Both the position numbers and the translations under genes were made by a program. From Chitinophaga barathri (GTDB lineage: Bacteria > Bacteroidota > Bacteroidia > Chitinophagales > Chitinophagaceae): a DNA stretch of 64,000 bases. Positions 59,076 through 64,000 of the stretch are shown piece by piece. Below the pieces are notes generated by a model, which searched no databases, was not told the DNA's origin, and was given only the letters and a program-made list of their open reading frames with translations. The stretch is taken from the NCBI RefSeq assembly GCF_003807585.1, contig NZ_RMBX01000001.1, positions 620,001 through 684,000 on the forward strand. Direction: 5' to 3'. Within the stretch, counting starts at the first letter, position 1, and the number at the start of each line of letters is the position of its first letter.

Positions 59076-61047
59076 GCCCCCCGGAGGGGAGCTTTTTGAG
59101 GATTGTGGCGCCCAGGGGCGGGAGCCGCAAGTGAATATCGTATGGCTTGCCAAACTTGCCGGGGACGGGTTTCAGCGTACCTGTATTGACCACCCCGCTT
59201 CCGTAGAAGTCCGGGGAATCGCTGTTGAGTATCTCTTCGAAAGGCTCGCCCCAGGGAATACCGATGGGATAATCTTCCCGGGGTATAGGCGTCATGTTCA
59301 GGGCAATGAGCAGTACCTCGCCTTTGTCGCTTTTACGGGCAAACACCAGGATGCTGTTCTCCTGGTCCGCCAGGTGTATCCATTCAAAACCCTTGCCTTC
59401 AAACTGGGTGCTGTATAACGCGGTTTCTGTCGTATACAGTTTATTGAGGGCTTTTACATACTGTTGAAGACCTGTATGGGTAGGATGTTTCAGCAGGTCC
59501 CAGCCCAGCTCTGATTTGTAGTTCCATTCCTTCGTGTCGCCAAACTCACCACCCATAAAGAGCAGTTTGGTGCCCGGGTGGGTGAACATATAACTGTACA
59601 ACAACCGCAGGTTGGCAAACTGCTGCCAGTCGTCACCGGGCATTTTATAGATCATCGGGCTTTTGCCATGCACTACTTCGTCATGACTGAGCGGGAGCAT
59701 AAAGTTCTCGCTGAAAGCGTACATGATGCTGAAAGTGATCTGGTTGTGATACCATTTCCGGAAAAGGGGGTCTTTTTTGAAATAGTCCAGTGTATCGTTC
59801 ATCCAGCCCATCATCCACTTCATGCCAAAACCAAGCCCCCCCATAAATACCGGGCGGGAAACACCATAAAAAGAGGTGGACTCCTCGGCGATGGTTTGTG
59901 TATCCGGGAAGCGGGAATAGATGACAGAATTCAGCTCTTTCAGGAAAGCGACCGCCTCCAGGTTCTCATTACCGCCATGGACGTTAGGCTCCCAGCTTCC
60001 TGCTTTACGGGAATAATCCAGGTGGATCATGGAGGCCACGGCATCTACGCGGAGGCCGTCTATATGGAATTTGTCCAGCCAGAAACAGGCGTTGCTGAGC
60101 AGGAACGATTTTACTTCGTTGCGGGCGTAGTTAAACACATAGCTGTTCCAGTCCGGGTGGAAACCTTTGCGCATGTCCGCATACTCATAGCAGTGGCTGC
60201 CGTCGAAGCGGTAAAGGCCGTGCTCGTCGTAGGGGAAATGAGACGGCACCCAGTCCAGGATCACCCCGATGCCGGCGTGGTGGAATGCGTCTATCAGGGC
60301 CATCAGGTCCTGGGGAGAGCCATACCTGCTGGTGGGCGCGTAAAAACCGGTAAGCTGGTATCCCCAGGAACCGTCGAACGGGTGCTCCATGATGGGCATA
60401 AACTCCACGTGGGTGAAGCCCATATCCTTCACGTAAGGCACCAGCATGGTGATCATGTCGCGATAGCTGTAAAATACTTCGTGGTTATCGGGATCCGGGC
60501 GGCGCCAGGAGCCAAGATGCACTTCGTACACGGAAAACGGGCTGACAAGGCTGTTTTTGCCGGCACGTTTGTTCATCCAGGCCGTGTCTTTCCACTTGTA
60601 TTGCAGGTTTGTAGTGACGGAAGCCGTTTTGGGCCTTACTTCCCAATGATTGGCAAAAGGATCTCCCTTGCGGAGCTCTTCCCCGGAATTGGAGCGGATA
60701 AAGTATTTATAAAGGGTATTTTCTTTGAGATGAGGCACAAACCCTTCCCAGATGCCGGACTTGTCCCAGCGGGGAAAAAGAGTATGACTGTAAGTGTTCC
60801 AGCTGTTAAAGTCTCCTATGACGGACACAAAAGCGGCATTAGGGGCCCAGACGGCGAAGTAGGTGCCGGTCACGCCTTCGTATGTCAGGGCGTGTGACCC
60901 GAATTTCTCGTACAGGCGGTCATGCGAGCCTTCCTGGAATAACTGGATGTCCTTTGCTGAAAATAATGAAAAGGGTTCAACGGGCTCCAGCTTACGGAAG
61001 GGTTCTTCATCGCGTGGAATTATGTTTTTCTTTTGTTGGGTCGCCAT
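59068..61047 (-). CDS. glgB: 1,4-alpha-glucan branching enzyme
   Basis: A 659-residue GH13 enzyme that makes alpha-1,6 branches in glycogen. The N-terminal CBM48 domain (about 50-140; YFAVWAPNAAFVSVIGDFNSW) precedes the barrel: VYEVHLGSW, DWVPSHF, nucleophile Asp335 in GLRVDAVASM, acid Glu388 in TIAEES and LSHDEVVHGK with the third Asp. The C-terminal beta domain follows. It lacks a long N1 domain, as in many Bacteroidota GlgB. No other glg gene is adjacent. Its 3' end lies within a long hairpin. Confidence 0.95.
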   Translation of the reverse strand: MATQQKKNIIPRDEEPFRKLEPVEPFSLFSAKDIQLFQEGSHDRLYEKFGSHALTYEGVTGTYFAVWAPNAAFVSVIGDFNSWNTYSHTLFPRWDKSGIWEGFVPHLKENTLYKYFIRSNSGEELRKGDPFANHWEVRPKTASVTTNLQYKWKDTAWMNKRAGKNSLVSPFSVYEVHLGSWRRPDPDNHEVFYSYRDMITMLVPYVKDMGFTHVEFMPIMEHPFDGSWGYQLTGFYAPTSRYGSPQDLMALIDAFHHAGIGVILDWVPSHFPYDEHGLYRFDGSHCYEYADMRKGFHPDWNSYVFNYARNEVKSFLLSNACFWLDKFHIDGLRVDAVASMIHLDYSRKAGSWEPNVHGGNENLEAVAFLKELNSVIYSRFPDTQTIAEESTSFYGVSRPVFMGGLGFGMKWMMGWMNDTLDYFKKDPLFRKWYHNQITFSIMYAFSENFMLPLSHDEVVHGKSPMIYKMPGDDWQQFANLRLLYSYMFTHPGTKLLFMGGEFGDTKEWNYKSELGWDLLKHPTHTGLQQYVKALNKLYTTETALYSTQFEGKGFEWIHLADQENSILVFARKSDKGEVLLIALNMTPIPREDYPIGIPWGEPFEEILNSDSPDFYGSGVVNTGTLKPVPGKFGKPYDIHLRLPPLGATILKKLPSGGRG

Positions 61048-61076
61048 ACCTTGCTCTGAATGCTTTCATACAAGGT

Positions 61077-61109
61077 AAAAAATAACCCGCAAACTATTGC
61101 CTGCGGGTT
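61077..61109 (-). terminator. Terminator of the DEAD-box gene
   Basis: AACCCGCA (61084-61091) pairs with TGCGGGTT (61102-61109) around a 10-nt loop. On the minus strand the stem is followed by ATTTTTTAC. It lies 25 bp after the stop at 61134. Confidence 0.85.
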
Positions 61110-61133
61110 GAATTTATTTATCTGTGAAGATGT

Positions 61134-62900
61134 TTATGAACGTTTTCCGCGGAAACCGCCTCCACCGCCACCGCTTTTGGAGAACTCGCGGCGGGGACGG
61201 AAACCTCCGTCTTCGCCGCCAGACCATGATTTACGGGGCTTGTCGCCGTAGGAACGGAAACCACCGCCGCCGGATTTGCGTTTGTCGCCATCCTGGGAGG
61301 TCTCGATCCTTACGGAACGGCCGTTGTATTCCACTTTGGTGAAGCTCTGCTGTACTTTTTCCACCACATCGTTTTCTACCTCAAAGAAGGAGTAAACGCC
61401 TTTCAGGTCGATACGGCCGATCTTGTTGCCGCGAAGGCCGGTATTGTCGCAGATGAAGCGCAGCATATCGCCGCGGGTGAAATTGTCCACGGAGCCCAGG
61501 TTGATGAACAGGCGGGTGAATTTGCCCGTGCCGCGGCTGCTCATGGAGTTTTCGTCGGCACCCCGGCGTTCTTCCTTCACGTTCAGGTCCGGAGCGTTTT
61601 CGTAATATTCCAGGAATTCGTTGAATTCCAGGGAAGCGAAGCGGCGGATCAGGTCTTCTTTAGACAGGTCTGCAAATTCTTCGTATATACGTCCCAGGTA
61701 GGGATCGATCTGTTCTTCGTTTACGGTTACGTTATGCACTTTATGCACGAGGGCGAAGAGTTGTTTTTCACATACTGCAAACCCATCGGGCACTTCGGAT
61801 TTCACGAACTTTTTGCCCAGCACGCGCTCGATCTGGCGGATCTTCCCGATGTCCCTGCCGCTGATAATGGCGATAGAAATACCGGTACGGCCCGCGCGGC
61901 CGGTACGGCCACTCCTGTGGGTGTAGTTTTCCACGTCATCGGGCAGCTCGTAGTTGATTACGTGCGTAACATTGTCCACGTCAATACCGCGGGCGGCTAC
62001 ATCCGTAGCTACGAGTACCTGGATGGATTTTTCACGGAAACGTTTCATTACTTTATCCCTTTGCTGCTGGGTAAGGTCACCATGCAGTGCGTCTGCATTG
62101 TAACCGTCGCGGATGAGGGATTCTGCGATTTCCTGTGATTCAATCTTGGTACGGGTGAAGATGATGCCGAAGATTTCGGGGTTGAAATCCACGATGCGTT
62201 TCAGCGCGGCGTATTTGTCGCGGGGGCGCACCACGTAGTATTCATGCTCGATGTTTACGTTGCCGCTGTTTTTACTGCCTACGGTCAGTTCAAACGGATT
62301 TTCCATGTAGTTCTTGGCAATCCGGCGTACTTCGGCGGGCATGGTAGCGGAAAACAGCCAGGTGGTCTTGCTTTCGGGCGTGTTGGACAGGATGCTGTTG
62401 ATGTCTTCCTGGAAGCCCATATTCAGCATTTCGTCCGCTTCGTCAAGGATCGCGTAACGAACGTTGTCGAAGTTGATGGCGCCGCGCTCGATGATATCAA
62501 GCAGGCGGCCGGGTGTGGCTACCACGATGTGGGCGCCACGTTTCAGCTCGCGCAGCTGCAGGCCGATGGCGGTACCGCCGTATACAGCCACAATGCTCAG
62601 GTCGCCGAGATATTTGGAGAAATTCTTGAGATCGTTGGTGATCTGTAAGCAAAGCTCACGGGTAGGGCACAAAATGAGACCCTGGGGCTGGCGGATCTTC
62701 AGATCCAGTTGATGGAGCAGGGGAAGGCCAAAAGCGGCGGTCTTGCCGGTACCGGTCTGTGCCAGTCCCACAAAATCCCGGTCGCCCCCCAACAATACGG
62801 GGATGGCTTGTTCCTGGATCGGGGTGGGATTCACAAAACCGAGGTCTGTTACTGCTTTCAGCAGGTTTTCCTGCAGTCCTAATGATTCGAATGTTGTCAT
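61134..62900 (-). CDS. deaD: DEAD-box RNA helicase with C-terminal Gly/Arg-rich tail
   Basis: A 588-residue ATP-dependent RNA helicase of the DeaD/CsdA class. Motifs include the Q motif (NPTPIQEQAIPVLLGG), motif I AQTGTGKT, DEAD at DEADEML, SAT at SATMPAEV, and HRSGRTGRAGR. A DbpA-like RNA-binding domain (about 455-530) follows the core, then a basic Gly/Arg/Ser-rich tail (from about 535; FRSYGDKPRKSWSGG and GGGGGGFRGKRS). These enzymes remodel RNA in ribosome assembly and cold response. The gene is monocistronic. The symbol is a family-level guess. Confidence 0.92.
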   Translation of the reverse strand: MTTFESLGLQENLLKAVTDLGFVNPTPIQEQAIPVLLGGDRDFVGLAQTGTGKTAAFGLPLLHQLDLKIRQPQGLILCPTRELCLQITNDLKNFSKYLGDLSIVAVYGGTAIGLQLRELKRGAHIVVATPGRLLDIIERGAINFDNVRYAILDEADEMLNMGFQEDINSILSNTPESKTTWLFSATMPAEVRRIAKNYMENPFELTVGSKNSGNVNIEHEYYVVRPRDKYAALKRIVDFNPEIFGIIFTRTKIESQEIAESLIRDGYNADALHGDLTQQQRDKVMKRFREKSIQVLVATDVAARGIDVDNVTHVINYELPDDVENYTHRSGRTGRAGRTGISIAIISGRDIGKIRQIERVLGKKFVKSEVPDGFAVCEKQLFALVHKVHNVTVNEEQIDPYLGRIYEEFADLSKEDLIRRFASLEFNEFLEYYENAPDLNVKEERRGADENSMSSRGTGKFTRLFINLGSVDNFTRGDMLRFICDNTGLRGNKIGRIDLKGVYSFFEVENDVVEKVQQSFTKVEYNGRSVRIETSQDGDKRKSGGGGFRSYGDKPRKSWSGGEDGGFRPRREFSKSGGGGGGFRGKRS

Positions 62901-62979
62901 TTAATTTTTTTCGGTGGCCCGCTTGTTTTTTAACAGGCCGGGTGATCAATACGCCGGTGTCAATCAGTTGTAAACCATT

Positions 62980-64000
62980 TTAAACCAGCTCTCCTTCCAA
63001 GTCATAGTCGAACGCCTTGGTAATTTTAACCTGTACGAAATCTCCGGGTTTCAACTTCTTGTCCGTGTTAATGATCACTTCATTATCCACCTCTACTGAA
63101 TCGAACTCCGTGCGGCCCAGGTATCGGCCGGATTCTTTTTTATCTACTATTACTTTAAATACTTTTCCTACTTTTTCCTGGTTCTTTTCCAGGGAAATTT
63201 CCTGCTGCGTTTCCATAATATCCTGCGCGCGGCGTTCTTTTTCCTCGGCGGGGATATTGTCTTCCAGGTCATAAGCGGAGGTGTTTTCCTCGTGACTGTA
63301 GGTGAACACTCCTACCCTGTCAAACCTCACTTCTTCCAGGAAACGTTTCACGTCTTCCACATCTTCTTCGGTTTCACCGGGAAAGCCAGCTATCAGCGTG
63401 GTACGGAGGCAGATGCCGGGTACTTTTTCGCGGATGGTCTGCACCAGGTCGAATATCTCTTTACGGGTGATCTGGCGTTTCATGGCTTTCAGCACAGGGT
63501 CCGCAATGTGCTGCAGGGGCATATCCAGGTATTTGCAGATATTATCCCTTTCACGCATTACATCCAGTATCTCCAGCGGGAATTTGGTGGGATAGGCATA
63601 ATGCAGCCTGATCCATTCCAGTCCTTTTACGTCCGCCAGTGCATGCAGCAGCTCTGCCAGGCGGCGCTGTTTGTACAGGTCCAGGCCATAATAGGTCAGT
63701 TCCTGGGCAATCAGCATGATCTCCTTCACACCGCTTTTCACGAGTTTCTCGGCTTCCGCCACCACCTGTTCGATGGGTTTGGAAACGTGCTGGCCGCGCA
63801 TCAGCGGGATGGCGCAAAACGCACAGGTGCGGTTGCAGCCTTCGGATATTTTCAGGTAAGCGTAGTGGGACGGGGTGCTGAGCAAGCGCTCGCCGATCAG
63901 TTCCGCTTTATAATCAGCATCAAACTTTTTGAGGATAAGGGGCAATTCCATGGTGCCAAACCAGGCATCCACACCGGGTATCTCTTTTTCAAGGTCTCCG
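62980..64000 (-). CDS. rimO: Ribosomal protein uS12 methylthiotransferase RimO, 5' part off the right edge
   Basis: The C-terminal part of RimO, the radical-SAM enzyme that adds a methylthio group to an Asp of ribosomal protein uS12. The radical-SAM cluster motif CNRTCAFC (CxxxCxxC) is present. LRTTLIAGFPGETEEDVEDV follows, and the C-terminal TRAM domain ends with VQVKITKAFDYDLEGELV. The frame continues without stop to base 64000 (DLEKEIPGVDAWFG), so the start and N-terminal domain lie outside the window. Confidence 0.93.
   Translation of the reverse strand, partial: GDLEKEIPGVDAWFGTMELPLILKKFDADYKAELIGERLLSTPSHYAYLKISEGCNRTCAFCAIPLMRGQHVSKPIEQVVAEAEKLVKSGVKEIMLIAQELTYYGLDLYKQRRLAELLHALADVKGLEWIRLHYAYPTKFPLEILDVMRERDNICKYLDMPLQHIADPVLKAMKRQITRKEIFDLVQTIREKVPGICLRTTLIAGFPGETEEDVEDVKRFLEEVRFDRVGVFTYSHEENTSAYDLEDNIPAEEKERRAQDIMETQQEISLEKNQEKVGKVFKVIVDKKESGRYLGRTEFDSVEVDNEVIINTDKKLKPGDFVQVKITKAFDYDLEGELV

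Noticed and set aside
1..64000. CRISPR arrays, transposases and rRNA genes
   Set aside because: No regularly spaced short repeats, no transposase motif and no rRNA-like sequence were seen.

Overview
The window looks like a piece of a Bacteroidota chromosome, most likely Chitinophagaceae (Chitinophaga-like). The basis is a SusC/SusD pair, Bacteroidota-type -7 boxes (TAnnTTTG), many short lipoprotein signal peptides, DUF4199/DUF1835/DUF4382/DUF1896 proteins, a DUF1501/DUF1549/DUF1553 cluster, and a tyrosine integrase in which box-I Arg is Ser, as in IntDOT. The genus is inference.

Positions 1 to about 16598 are the integrase end of an integrated element that continues off the left edge. Its integrase (14997-16301) lies beside the 3' end of tRNA-Pro(GGG) (16599-16672). 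Next to it are an excisionase-like HTH protein, a RadC/JAB protein and a hypothetical protein. At the far left are DUF1896 and a DNA-methylase-like gene broken by one in-frame TAA. The cargo includes two lipoproteins with protease-like signatures: a His...Cys papain-type pattern at 2366-3691 and a JAMM pattern at 4729-6045, the latter overlapping a small secreted partner by 4 bp. The most unusual cargo is a four-gene minus-strand group (6650-12540): membrane hybrid histidine kinase, UbiA-family membrane protein, second hybrid kinase, and a class I terpene-synthase-fold protein whose metal-binding motifs are degenerate. This group is the best candidate for an undescribed system.

From 16673 rightward the DNA looks like ordinary chromosome. 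A plus-strand operon (16835-20648) carries a dihydroorotase homolog lacking its metal ligands, a DUF4199 protein and two glycosyltransferases. A minus-strand operon (29487-23751) carries parE, DUF1835, a cupin and parC. Two tiny membrane-protein ORFs follow. Then comes a four-gene set (30549-37595) of DUF1549/DUF1553 cytochrome lipoprotein, DUF1501, beta-propeller and DUF2231/cytochrome/LRR proteins.

A SusD/SusC pair (38295-43140) sits beside a LuxR-type response regulator and a periplasmic-propeller histidine kinase (43833-47678). A YCF48-like propeller and a GH31 glycosidase follow, suggesting an alpha-glucan or related carbohydrate locus. The rest holds a sterol-desaturase-like membrane enzyme, tRNA-Cys, a CinA-like amidohydrolase, a third hybrid kinase with the same kind of membrane domain as the two in the island, a MORN-repeat protein, a DUF4382 lipoprotein, glgB, a DEAD-box helicase and the start of the window-edge gene rimO. 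Between the DUF4382 gene and glgB are two long perfect hairpins that share a loop module but have unrelated stems.

All domain and family calls are from reading the translated sequence. No database search was possible.
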